Shown: positions 8,029 through 18,600 of the stretch, one piece after another
How the letters are laid out: each line of letters opens with the position of its first letter
How positions within the stretch are numbered: position 1 is the stretch's first letter
Assembly (NCBI GenBank): GCA_028693815.1
Contig: JAQUUP010000001.1
Span: forward strand, 136,433-190,578
Direction: 5' to 3'
DNA from: Candidatus Omnitrophota bacterium
GTDB taxonomy: Bacteria; Omnitrophota; Gorgyraeia; Zapsychrales; Aceulaceae
Length of the DNA: 54,146 bases
Position numbers and translations under genes: made by a program
Notes under the pieces: generated by a model
Database searches by the model: none
The model's input: the letters and a program-made list of their open reading frames with translations, nothing else
Told to the model about the DNA's origin: nothing

Positions 8029-8901
8029 ATGCTAATTTTTATTTTTCTATTGGAATTTTTTGCGGTCTTTACACTTGTTCTAGCCATTCATGATACTTTA
8101 AGGCCAGAGCCCAGACCAACTTTAAAAGGGCTTGTAGACATGCCGAAGGAAGAAAAGAAAAAGTATTCTTTCTTTCGGCACCTTGTTTTTTTTAACAAGC
8201 CTTTATGCGCAGGACCTTTAGGTGAAAGGCTAGGAAGAGAGCTTGTCTTAGCGCGCATAAATATTTCTCCAGAAGAATTTTTATTTCTCAAAGAGCTTCT
8301 CATAGGGCTTCTTCTCTTTTTCACATATCCTATGTCGGAGCCGCAGTCGCGCATGATTTGGCTTATTACAATTTTGGCTGCAGGATTTTATGTTCCAGAT
8401 TTCTTAGTTAAAATAAAAATAAAAAAGGTGAAGAATTTAATTATCAAGGAGCTTCCAGACACGATTGATCTTTTAAGTTTGTGTGTTAATGCCGGGCTTG
8501 ATTTTCTTCTTGCGCTAAAATGGGTTATTGAGAAGTCGGCCCCTTCAATATTGATTCAAGAGCTTAAGCATGTTTTGCAGGAAGTCCATGTTGGAAAGCC
8601 GAGAAGAGACGCATTGACAGATTTTGCCAACAAATACCAAATACCAGATCTATCGACATTCACTAGAGCTCTTGTTCAGGCAGACCGCATGGGAACATCG
8701 GTTGCGGATGCCCTTAATATTATTTCGGAAGACATGCGAATTTCGAGATTTAGGCGTGGTGAACAAATTGCTTTAAAAGCGCCTTTAAAAATGCTCATGC
8801 CTTTACTGTTCTGCATTTTTCCTGTTGTCGCCATTCTTGTTGCTGGCCCCGTTTTTCTGCAGTTTTTTCAAGGGAACCTTATAAAAGGTATCAGCGGATA
8901 A
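8029..8901 (+). CDS. tadC: TadC-like Flp pilus assembly platform protein (GspF/T2SSF domain)
   Basis: A 290-residue inner-membrane protein: N-terminal helix (1-20), basic Lys/Glu stretch, two helices (about 86-126), then the T2SSF domain with KELPDTIDLLSLCVNAGLDF, a hallmark TadC segment (LPD.ld.l...v.AG), and RALVQADRMGTSVADALNI. A final helix pair lies at about residues 250-280. It pairs with TadB as the inner-membrane platform of the Tad pilus. It begins 5 bases after tadB ends. It is the last gene of the cluster: after it comes a 700-base non-coding gap and the giant gene. Confidence 0.88.
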   Translation: MLIFIFLLEFFAVFTLVLAIHDTLRPEPRPTLKGLVDMPKEEKKKYSFFRHLVFFNKPLCAGPLGERLGRELVLARINISPEEFLFLKELLIGLLLFFTYPMSEPQSRMIWLITILAAGFYVPDFLVKIKIKKVKNLIIKELPDTIDLLSLCVNAGLDFLLALKWVIEKSAPSILIQELKHVLQEVHVGKPRRDALTDFANKYQIPDLSTFTRALVQADRMGTSVADALNIISEDMRISRFRRGEQIALKAPLKMLMPLLFCIFPVVAILVAGPVFLQFFQGNLIKGISG

Positions 8902-9420
8902 ATCCTTCATTTCCTAGATTGGACGTTCAGTCTTTAGAATTATCAATTGTTTAAATTCCCGCATTAATACAAAAAATCCATAGATATAAGCAAAATTTAA
9001 ACTTCTCTTTGTTTTTTGTTTGTTTCTTTGTCCATTCTGAAATGTCCACTCAGAATATAATAAATTTATTATTTCTTTAAAAAATATCATAAAAATTTCA
9101 AAAATCCAACACAATAACGTCACATTTATCATCTAATATAAACATGTTGTTAAAATTAATACAGGACGTTAACAACTTGAAATACAATGATTTTCGTCTT
9201 AATTTAAAATTAATTCACAGCTATTTCTTTTGTTTGTCGTCGAGTAAAAAGTAAATGAGATGGGCAAGAAAGATTTTGGTGGTTATAAAAAGTTGAATAA
9301 TAAAAAAATAAAATTGGAAGAAAATTCTAAAAGCAAACGCTTGCTTTTAGAGTGGTTTCCAAGAAAAAATAAAAAAATATAAAAGATTTATAAGTTATTG
9401 CAGTAGTTGACTTTACAGAA
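8902..9420 (+). other. AT-rich non-coding region with several short inverted repeats
   Basis: No convincing gene was found. Visible structure: attctga/tcagaat with a 9-base spacer (9034-9056); a 16-bp perfect AT palindrome (9057-9072); gttgttaa/ttaacaac with a 15-base spacer (9146-9176); and a strong hairpin with 10-bp perfect arms ctaaaagcaa/ttgcttttag and a 4-base loop (9327-9350). The word tgtcca recurs at 9030, 9043 and 9421, and its inverted core ttggac at 9469, which could mark repressor half-sites upstream of the giant gene. None of the hairpins has a following T-run good enough to be called a terminator for tadC. Confidence 0.5.
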
Positions 9421-9430
9421 TGTCCAATTC

Positions 9431-9458
9431 TTGACAGACGCGATTCTTGTGTTATATT
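9431..9458 (+). promoter_or_regulatory. Sigma70-type promoter for the giant gene
   Basis: A perfect TTGACA (-35, 9431-9436), a 16-base spacer and TATATT (-10, 9453-9458), the only such pair seen upstream of the giant gene. Transcription should begin near 9465, giving a leader of about 135 bases. Inverted gtccaa (9422-9427) and ttggac (9469-9474) flank the promoter symmetrically and could be operator half-sites. Confidence 0.65.
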
Positions 9459-9517
9459 TAATTCGTAGTTGGACCACCTTTAGATTAGATTGAATTGATT
9501 GATTTAGATTTTACAAA

Positions 9518-9569
9518 AGCCACGGAAAGAGTACCCTGAAATTATTAATATTAACCAAGGGCTGTGGCT
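9518..9569 (+). promoter_or_regulatory. Candidate antiterminator/sensor stem in the giant-gene leader
   Basis: agccac (9518-9523) can pair with gtggct (9564-9569), and inside it ccct (9534-9537) with aggg (9558-9561). These right-hand strands are the left arm of the terminator at 9559-9583, so the two folds exclude each other, which is the layout of an attenuator or riboswitch expression platform. No known riboswitch consensus was recognised. Confidence 0.45.
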
Positions 9570-9592
9570 GGAAGTCACAGCCCATTTTTTTT
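9559..9592 (+). terminator. Intrinsic terminator directly upstream of the giant gene start
   Basis: gggctgtggct (9559-9569) pairs with agtcacagccc (9573-9583), giving 11 bp (one G-U) and a 3-base loop, followed by A and eight T's (9585-9592). It lies within the leader of the promoter at 9431 and ends 9 bases before the ATG at 9602, so it can only act to abort transcription of the giant gene (attenuation). Confidence 0.8.
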
Positions 9593-9601
9593 GAAAGAGC
9601 C

Positions 9602-12600
9602 ATGAAAAGACAAAGTATTAAATCAATGATAAAGAGTTCTTTAAGTAAAGTATATCGCTTTACTATGAGAACTCTTTTTTTTGGTTTAACTAAGTCTTCT
9701 TATGAGCCCCAACCAGTGTTTTCAAAAGCTTCAGATGATATAACCCCAGAATATGCGCAAGAATTCCAGAGCCGATTTAAAGGCTGGATTCGCACAGTTG
9801 CTTTGGTGGTCATTCTTGTTTTTGTTCCAGAGCAGGTTAGCTGGGCTTTTAACTATAATCCTGCTATTCTTTGGAATCGAAAAAGCGTTGATGCCTATGT
9901 TGGGGACAAATCGTTTGAAACTGTTTCTGAAAATATCCAGCATGTCCTGGCCCAAGTTCAAGACAAAGAAAAGCCTCAAGTTAAAATTATTCTTCCAAAT
10001 AGCGATGCTGCAGGCTCTGAAAAGCAGCGCGGCCTTTTGGTTTCTTCCAATGCGACATTTGATGAGCAAGGTGTTGCCGACATGGTCGCATGGCTTAAAA
10101 ATCCTGATACTCACACAATTAATTGCGGTGTTTATGCCTTAAAAGATTTGTTGGCTTCTTATCAGATTGGCCTTGAACTTGAAGAAGCTTCTGTTTTGAC
10201 TTTGACGGTTGATATTTTAGGTAAAATTATCAAGGCTGGTGACCCAAAACTAAAGACATCGCTTTATGCGATTGACACCATCGCTAATGCCTATGGAATT
10301 AATTTTATGTCTGCTAAGATTTCAGGCGTTGATATTCAGCAAGTCAAAACTCCTTTTATTGCAAACTTAAATCCAGAACATTTTGTTTTTGTTAAAGCCT
10401 TTGAAGAAGGCAATGTTGTTTTTAATGATATTGGTGAAACAAAAGTTTTGCCTTTGGATCAATTTGTCCAAGAATTTTCAGGGTTTGTTTTTGCCGAAGA
10501 AAATGACTTTTTAGCCAAGTATGCCGAGAAAGTCTCTGATGAAAAGCAGGCTTTTATTTGGGGTTCGAAATGGCATAATCGTTATCTTGGAGCCATGGGC
10601 CCAATGGATACGGGCTGGAGAGATTTCTGGATTTCTAAAGGTGTAGACGTTGTCATGTTGTTTGTTAGTTATGGGCAAGGGATAAAAAGGGCTGGAGACG
10701 CTTTAAAATATGCGGATAAAGTAAGAGTTGCTATGAAGGTGATTGGCGCCTACATGAAAGCCCAGGCGATATATAAACTTGTTAATTCTCTTGGACAATT
10801 CGGTATTATGCAATGGGGCTGGGATGCTAAAACAACTTCGATTGTTTGTTCTGTTGTGTCAACAGCACTAACAGTAGGCTCGCAAGCTGCAGAAGAGGCT
10901 ATGAACGCGGCTGAAGATCAACTTAAAGAGGGCATGAAAGAAGAGGTTAAAGATCAACTTAAAGAGGGCATGAAAGAAGAGGTTAAAGATAAGTTGGTAA
11001 AAGAAGCCGTGGGTGAGGCTATCGTGGAGGCCCCTGGATTTAATACGTCCTCGATTGGGCCGGGTTCTACGGATTTATCAACGGTAGCTTCAGATTTGGG
11101 GGTAGTTTCAGATCTTGAGGAATCTATAAATTTGATTAACTCTGCTGAAGGCTATAACATGATAAAAGCAGCCGGTCAAGCTGTACATTTAAGCGATGCT
11201 GTGATAGACAGCATTTGGTCTCAGCTTAATCCAACAAAAGGTGTACTCAAAAGCTATATCGTTGGTGCTGTTGTAGGTGGAATGCGCGGTTGGGCTAATT
11301 ATGAGATTGCTTCATATATTGAAAATAAGATGCCTAATGCTAATCTTCTTGTTAAAGATCTTGTTTATACAGTGGGCTCGTCTCTTGCTTCTAGTCTTTC
11401 AGTTACAGTGGTTTCCGCTTTGGAGCTTGGAATTAATGCTGCTATTAAGGACGACACAAAGGAAATTAACTTAGTTTTGGGTCTTGGTCTTGAAACGACC
11501 GAAGGCGCAGGTAAAAGCGCAGGTTCAATATTCTTAGGCAACCTAGTTTCTGAAGGTAAGATGGTTGGCCGAGGCGCTGTTTTAGGGTTGGCTGGTACAG
11601 GGCTTGGGATGTTAGCCACAGACACCAAGGTTTTTGGTGGACGCAAGCACGATCCTCAAGGACAGTTTGTTCAATCATTGAGTCAACTCGGCAGTTCGGT
11701 CACAGGTATTTTTTGGGATCGTTTTGTTCAATCACAGAGTCATCGTTCTTTAGCCGCTAAAGATAAAGAGGGTAATGAGAGGAATTTTCTTTTAGGATAT
11801 CGCAATCGAAAAGATGATTTTGATAGTCGTAAAGAATATCGCAATGCGAAAAAAATGTTCAAGGCTCAAAGCGAAGCAGGTATTTTTCTTGATGAGTTTG
11901 ATGGTAATTTTGAAGATTGGTCTGCCGACAACTTATCAATTAATGTTTCAAGTAAACGCCAAAATAAAGCAAATAAATTACTTAACAAATTTTTTAAAGC
12001 AAACGAGAAGGCGAGCGCTTCGCTTGGAGAGCTCGATATCGCAAAGAAAGAATTAGTCGAAGGTTATGCTGATGGGAAATATGAAAAAGGAAATGTGGAT
12101 TATGAGGCAGCTAAAAAAGAATATAAGGGGTATATCAAATTCTTAGGAAAGGTTGCTAAGCAAAATAAAGTTTGGAAAAAAATAGACAAAGTTATATTTA
12201 AAGATAGGAAGGAATGGCTAGAGCAGGAAGCTTTTTCTCATTACGAGATAACACCTTATGTAGCCTCTGGCGTTGATCCTAAAAGTCTTTCTCGTAAAGA
12301 TCGTCGTAAGATAGTTGATGATTATGTCAAAAAAATCTCTAGTGCAAAAAGAGGAGAGATTGTTGCAAAATATATGTCAATGGGCATACCTCTAGATCGC
12401 ATTTCGCAATTTTCTTGGTATGGTAGCGAGGCTGAAGAAGACGATAATGATTTATATTTTAAATCATATAAAGAATACCGCGGAAAGATTTCTGACCGCA
12501 ATATTGCAATTTATAAGGAAAGAGAAGAGAACAGTCAACAAATTGGAGAAACAGATAAACAGTATGACAAGCGCATCCGCCGGTATATTGGTGAAGACAA

Positions 12601-15600
12601 TGGCGTTTATCGAAGACCAGCGACACGCACGGTTTTTGATGCTAAAGGAAATCCTTTGCGCGAAAATGTTAAGCCTTTAGGAAAAGAATTATTAGGGACT
12701 TTTTCGAAAGGAGCGATTGAATCTTTTGTGGCGTATCACATTGATCGGTTGGCAGAAAAACATGTGAAGGGAGCTGTGAATTACGAAACAGGAGAGAAGA
12801 ACGAAAAAGGTGTTTCGAGCTTAGAGTTTCAGATGTACGCATTTTTAGGGACAGCAGCGATTACAGGGTTGACTGCGGCAACATGGTCAGCGATTGAAAA
12901 CAAGCCAAGATATAGAACGCCAGAACAGCGTAAACGTGACCGTGAAATGAAAAAGTATCGAAAAGATTTGATCGCCTATAAGAAAGATATCAAAAAACAA
13001 GAAGAAATCATTAATAGTCAAGAAAGTTCTGATGAAGAGTGGGAAGCTGCCATTGTTAGATTGGACGAATTAAAGAAATCGCCTGTGATACCATCTGATC
13101 GTGTTAAAACACAAATAAGTTACAATGAGGCATATGAGAAAAAAGTTTTTGATTATAACAAAAAATTGAAGATTCCTGGGCTTAAGAATCCTGAGCCTGA
13201 ATACGAAGATCCATTTGAAGGAGAGAAAACAGGCGCTGGAAAAGTTTTATCTGTGGCAGGACAATTTTTTGCTGATGCGGCAAATGTTATGGTCGTTCAG
13301 ACACAACTTTTTGGCCGCGATTTACTATCGCAGGGCGGGTTAGGATCTTTGACCGGAGCGACTTATGAAGACGACAAGGCTAGAGGCACGGATTATTACA
13401 AGACTTCATCTCAGGATATTTTTTATCGTGTGGACCATGTTTTAAAAATGAGCGGCATGCGACCAAGATATTTGGCCCAATATGATAAAGCGCTTAAAGA
13501 TGCTCTTAAAGAGAATGCTTTGAAAGAGAAGCCTAAGGATGAAAGTGACGTTATCGACGGTGTTCAGCAGCAGTATTTTTCTTTAAATATGTATGAAACT
13601 AATTATGTATCTGAATTAATTGATTATCATAAAAGTAAGCTTTCGCGATGGACGATCAATAATGTTGTTCATGGGTTAGAATTTTCAAAAGGTTCTCTTG
13701 ATTTAAGTTGGGGAGGATTAGGGAATCGTAGAATTGAAACGCCTGCTAATGATAGTGGAAGAACCAGGATTATTCGCGCTAACCCTTGGGATTCAAATTT
13801 CACGCTTGTGAAAAATAGCGAAGGCAAGATTAGGCGTATTTATAATGAAGGGTCAATGCATCAAATCAACGGAGTATTTTCAGGACTATTGACTTTTGGG
13901 CTTGTTGGCAATCCAGATGTTTATGGTGGCTATAATCTTGATATTGGCCGTGATTTTTCTTCACATAGAATTATTAAAAATGCTAACGATCTTGCCTCAC
14001 CTTTTGTTCGTCCTTCTGATGCTCCTCGAGATGCTTTCTTTGATAAGGAAGGAAATCTTTGTGTTTGGGAATATCGCACCGCAATAAATTTACAGGTCGA
14101 TAAAGATGATTTTCGACATAAACTTAAGTTAACCGGCAGAGATGGAAAAATAATTGATTTGGCAGATGTTTCCTCTTCTGAGTTTTCGATTTTGCCGCAA
14201 ACCAAAAAACGCGGATATGATGTTTTAGAGTTTGATCAAGGTGTTGCACGGCAGCATTTCCTTAACGAGGAGTGGGAATCGTCTCAGAGCTCGGCGATGT
14301 CTGTTGATTTGGATGTTAGAGAATTATCAAAGCGCAAAGGATTGTTTGGTCCCCTTGGTTTTTATACTCAACGTAAGGTTGGTGATATAAACACGGTTAA
14401 AGAGACCGACGGCACCTATAGTGTTCAAACGCGAGTTGTGAAACCTCATCCCGAAATAAAAGGATTTTTATCTACAGTTGCGTCAGAATCTTTTGGCTTT
14501 GATGCAATGACAGGTGTTTCTTCGTTAAGATCTAAAATATTCGGCGGCATCGATGGAACCAAAACTCTTGTTGGTCAACGTCAAAAAGGTCTTTATACGC
14601 TTAAAACACAACAATTAAAAGACGGCAAAGTGATGAGCGAGGAAGAGATCAATCAGAAGCAAAATCTAAAACCAAAAAATGTTCAGGTTGTAAAAGAATC
14701 TACGTCATCTGAAGCTTCTGCGGATGCATACTCAGAAAACAATGAGGAGCAGAATTTTGTGAGCATTCCATCACGGGGTTATGGAATGGCTAATCATACT
14801 ATTAATTTAGGAGAGAAACAAAATCCAGAATCAAAAAGCGCCCAAGTTGCGGGAGAGCAAAAGATTGAAAAGATTGAAGAGAAGAAAGAACAAGAGAAAA
14901 GTACCGAGAGCGCAGAGGATGCTCAATATGGAACGCTAGATACTTTTGCTGAGAATTTGATTGAGTTGCAATGGCGTACTGGTGATGGAAAGAATGAAAA
15001 AATTGACAAGACTCATATTAATGCAGATGGTTGGTTTCAGGCTATTGATGGATATGACAAAGAGCAAGTTAAAGAATATGCAAAGATGGCTCTAGGAGGA
15101 GACATTGGCAAAACCCACAAAAGTGGTGGTTCTGAATACACACTTACAGAGGCTGGACTGAACGACATACTCGATAAAATCTATATGACTAACGATGGAG
15201 GCCTTGGTCTTGAGCTTACAGGTCCTAAAGGCGGATTTGATTTTGAAGGTAACCGCGATACTTTTGATCTTGTTTTTAAAGATTCTTTAGCTTTTGCCCC
15301 GTCGACGTATTTAAATGCAGAGGATCAAAGAAGAAATCAATCTATTCAGCAGGCGTCAAATCAATATAATAACATGACCCCTGAAGAGCGCGAAGAGCTC
15401 AAAAATCAATTTATCTATGAAGATTTAGGGAATTTAAGCCAAAAGCAGATACCGTTTGATATGGCGACTGAGGATGGCTTGCAAGAGGGGCGAAATTTCT
15501 TTGCTGAGCATAGAGGGCGTAGCGATGAGTTTGCTCTTTTGGAGAAAGCTGCTACAGGAGAGCCTTTGAGCTATGAAGAGAAGATTGCGCTAGAGCCTGT

Positions 15601-18600
15601 TGTTAGTTATTTTCAGTCTCAAGAACAACAGGGTCGTGAACAAGCTCCAGACACTTTCTTGGCAGATAAAATGTCGTTTTCCAAAGAATTGCCTGCATCA
15701 GAAACTAACGAAGATTCTTCTACATCTACATCTCCGACAGTTTTAAATTTCATTGCTCCGCTGGCCATGTCAGGTGAGACGGTTGCATATGAAGACGGGA
15801 CCACGACCAGTCTTCACGGCACCGATGTTAATTTGCTCCATGGTGACATTACCATGGAATTATCTGGCTTGCTGTTTAAAGGTGATAATATAGAAAATCC
15901 TGAGGCCTATTCATTCGGAAGCGTTAGTTTTAATCCTATGTTCGAGGATGCTACATACCTCTTTAAGCCAACATTTAAAACATTTTCTTATGGCAAAAAT
16001 GGAGACATGCAGACTGTCGATCGTCATACTGGTATTCATATTTTTGATGATACGTATTTAGCGCAGAATCCGTTCGAGGAAAGAACTCTTGGCCCGATGC
16101 GCATTACTCAGAATGGTGCTTTTGAAGGTCAAGGTGCGTATTTTAAAGAAAATATTATGAATCAAGAATTTTCTGATTTGCGAGAAGGAAAGGCAGAATG
16201 GAACGGTAAGAATTTTGACCTATCTTTGAAAACAGATATTTCTGTTAAGGAATTGTCAGACATGATTGATTTTTATCCTGATGCAGAAGGAAAAACAATT
16301 TTTAAGCAGAATCAAGATTTGTCGATTGCTCGCGTAGATGCGACGCAAAAATTGACCAGTATTGATGACAGTTTATCAGCAGAGACTCTAAAGGGTTATT
16401 TAGAGGTTTATGCGAAAGAAGTATATGCAGACAAAGCGTATACAGATTTTCTTGCACCAGATTTTGAATCTATTAAAGAGGAAGGTAATTCTTTGAAGAT
16501 TGTCTTGGCTAACCCAGGTGACTATACGCGTCATTCGCAGGAACAGGATGGCTTGCATCTTGTTTTTGATCGTGCTGCCTTTGGCTATTCGCCGTTTATT
16601 GATCAGAGTATTACAGAGCTTGGAGGCGAGCCAAATCCAAATCCTGTGGAAACCGAAAAATTAAATTTAAATTATATGAATCGTGTTCTTCCCGAATCTG
16701 ATTTTGTTTTGGCCGGGGGTGAAACTTCTGTTGTTTTGCGTGAGGGCAAAGATGGCGAGGATGGCAGCATTTCATTTGAGCCGATGTTTACTAATGTCAA
16801 TATCCTTAATAAGGGAAAGATGTCTTTGCATGAAGGAGAGTATACTGACGCTTTAAATAAGGAAGGCACGATTGATGAAGGCTATTCCGGCATCGCTTAT
16901 ACTAAAGACGCTGTGATCGGTGATCATTGGGGAGACGATAAGCTTGATAAACGATTTAAAGGTCCTTTGACAATCGCTGGGGCAGGACAGTTCTCTGGAT
17001 CTGGCGTTGAGGTGAGGTTTGGCGATCGTATGGATTTTGGTTCTAGAGAAGATGATTTAGCTGGGCTAGGTGTTCGTGGTCATGTTAATGATTATGTTCT
17101 TGGTCGCAAATTCAATACGAATGATGAGAAAAATGTGATTTCTATTTTTGATGCAGACACGATGTATTTTTCAAGTGGAGAAGGTTTTCAGACAGAACCG
17201 GATAAAAATGGAGGTTATTCCGAGAGCCATTTTGATGTTGTAGATGCTGTAGCGCAGTTTTCTGAGAAGGGAACCGATCAAGAGAAAGAGTATTTTTCTC
17301 TTAGGATTGCTGGCGACAACTTGCTTATTCCTGCTCAAAAAGATGGAAAGTCTAGCGGCGGCAGCGGGCTTGATAAGCAGGCTGAAGACTATCGCACTAA
17401 CATTACTGTTGATGTAAATAATGTGCACAAGACAAGCTCTGTTAACAAGAAGATCGAAATTAACATGGGGTCAGGTGACAATTATCTTACCTTTATGGAG
17501 GGAGCAGAGTGGGCAAAAGACGGAACCTTAGAAAGTTTAGGTTCTGTTGATGTTAATTCTCTTGCTTTGAATCAAGGCATTTGGCATGGGGTTCGAGAGC
17601 TTAAAACAACCGAAAAAACTTTTGATGGCAAAACGGAGACAGCTGCAGACATTACGATTAGTGAAGATTATATCAAAGGTCTTGTTGCTTATAGCTGGGG
17701 TGAGGATGGCAATGGTGTTTATACCCAGAGTTTTATGGGCAGCCGAGCCAATGGTGGTGTGTCCTTGCGCGATAATAACCATTTTATGCTAAAAGGGACT
17801 TTTAGTCCAGTTGCTTTAGGAGATTATCAATATGGAGAGGAAAATACGAATAGTCAAGAAAAGGGCAGTGATCCGTCGTCAGATCTTAAGCGTGCAGGTC
17901 TTTTAATTTCAGCGCTTGATCAGACATGGAATTATTCCGACGGAAAAGGTGATATCAAACTTGCTTTGTTTAATACGCCTGATTCCAGTGGAAAATATCA
18001 TTTTGGTGTTTGGCAGAAAAAAGAAAAACAAATTGGGCGAAGCGAAAAAGGGAACACTGCTTTATTGAATGAGATTGCTAGCAAGCTCGTAGGTCTTAGA
18101 AATTCTAATCTAACACCTGAAGAAAAGAAGGCATATTCAAAGGAAGTTGACTTGTATCTAAAAGATGTTGCTAAAGAATGGTTAGCTGCGAATGCTATAG
18201 ATAACGATGGCTTATCACAAGATATTGCGTTTGTTGATGATAATGGTACTTTGATAAAAGATATTACTCTTTATGGTGAGCTTTATTTAGCGGGCACTAC
18301 GCAAGAAGAATTTGCTAAAGAATTTTCTGATAAAACATTGCTTCATCAGGATAATCTTTTTAACGTTATTTTAGAGTTGGATCCTGATGCTCCTGCTGAT
18401 CTTTTAGGCCCTCCTAAGCTTGTTGAGAAAATTGAAATTAAAGAACAAGACACTTTAAGAGTCTATGATCCCGTTGAAAGTCAAGAAAATGCTTGGAAAT
18501 CCGTTAAGTATCAGTATGAGACTGAAACTGTTGGCGAAGATGGTAAGAAAAAGACGATTTATGGTGTTGAAAATCTTTCCTTTATTCCGCAAGGCATTGT

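Noticed and set aside
9057-9072. 16-bp perfect palindrome of A and T.
   Set aside because: Pure A/T palindromes of this size are expected by chance in such AT-rich sequence. Listed only as part of the non-coding region.
8914-9132. 72-codon minus-strand ORF in the gap after tadC.
   Set aside because: It is AT-rich, has no ribosome site, and its composition (Ile/Phe/Leu/Asn/Lys) is that of translated non-coding AT-rich DNA. No family resemblance.
9260-9382. 40-codon plus-strand ORF (MGKKDFGGYKKLNNKK...) upstream of the promoter.
   Set aside because: It is lysine/asparagine-rich, overlaps the 10-bp hairpin and has no clear ribosome site. It may be real but cannot be supported.
9512-9592. Possible c-di-GMP-I (GEMM) riboswitch, because the leader reads aaaagccacgg before the terminator.
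   Set aside because: The conserved first half (GGGCAAACC...GAAA...GGGACGC) is absent and the downstream stem does not follow the GEMM layout. It is kept only as an unassigned attenuator.
9536-9601. Earlier non-ATG start (CTG at 9536) for the giant gene.
   Set aside because: It would place the terminator hairpin and T-run inside the coding sequence and has no ribosome site. ATG 9602 is the first ATG and precedes the membrane anchor.
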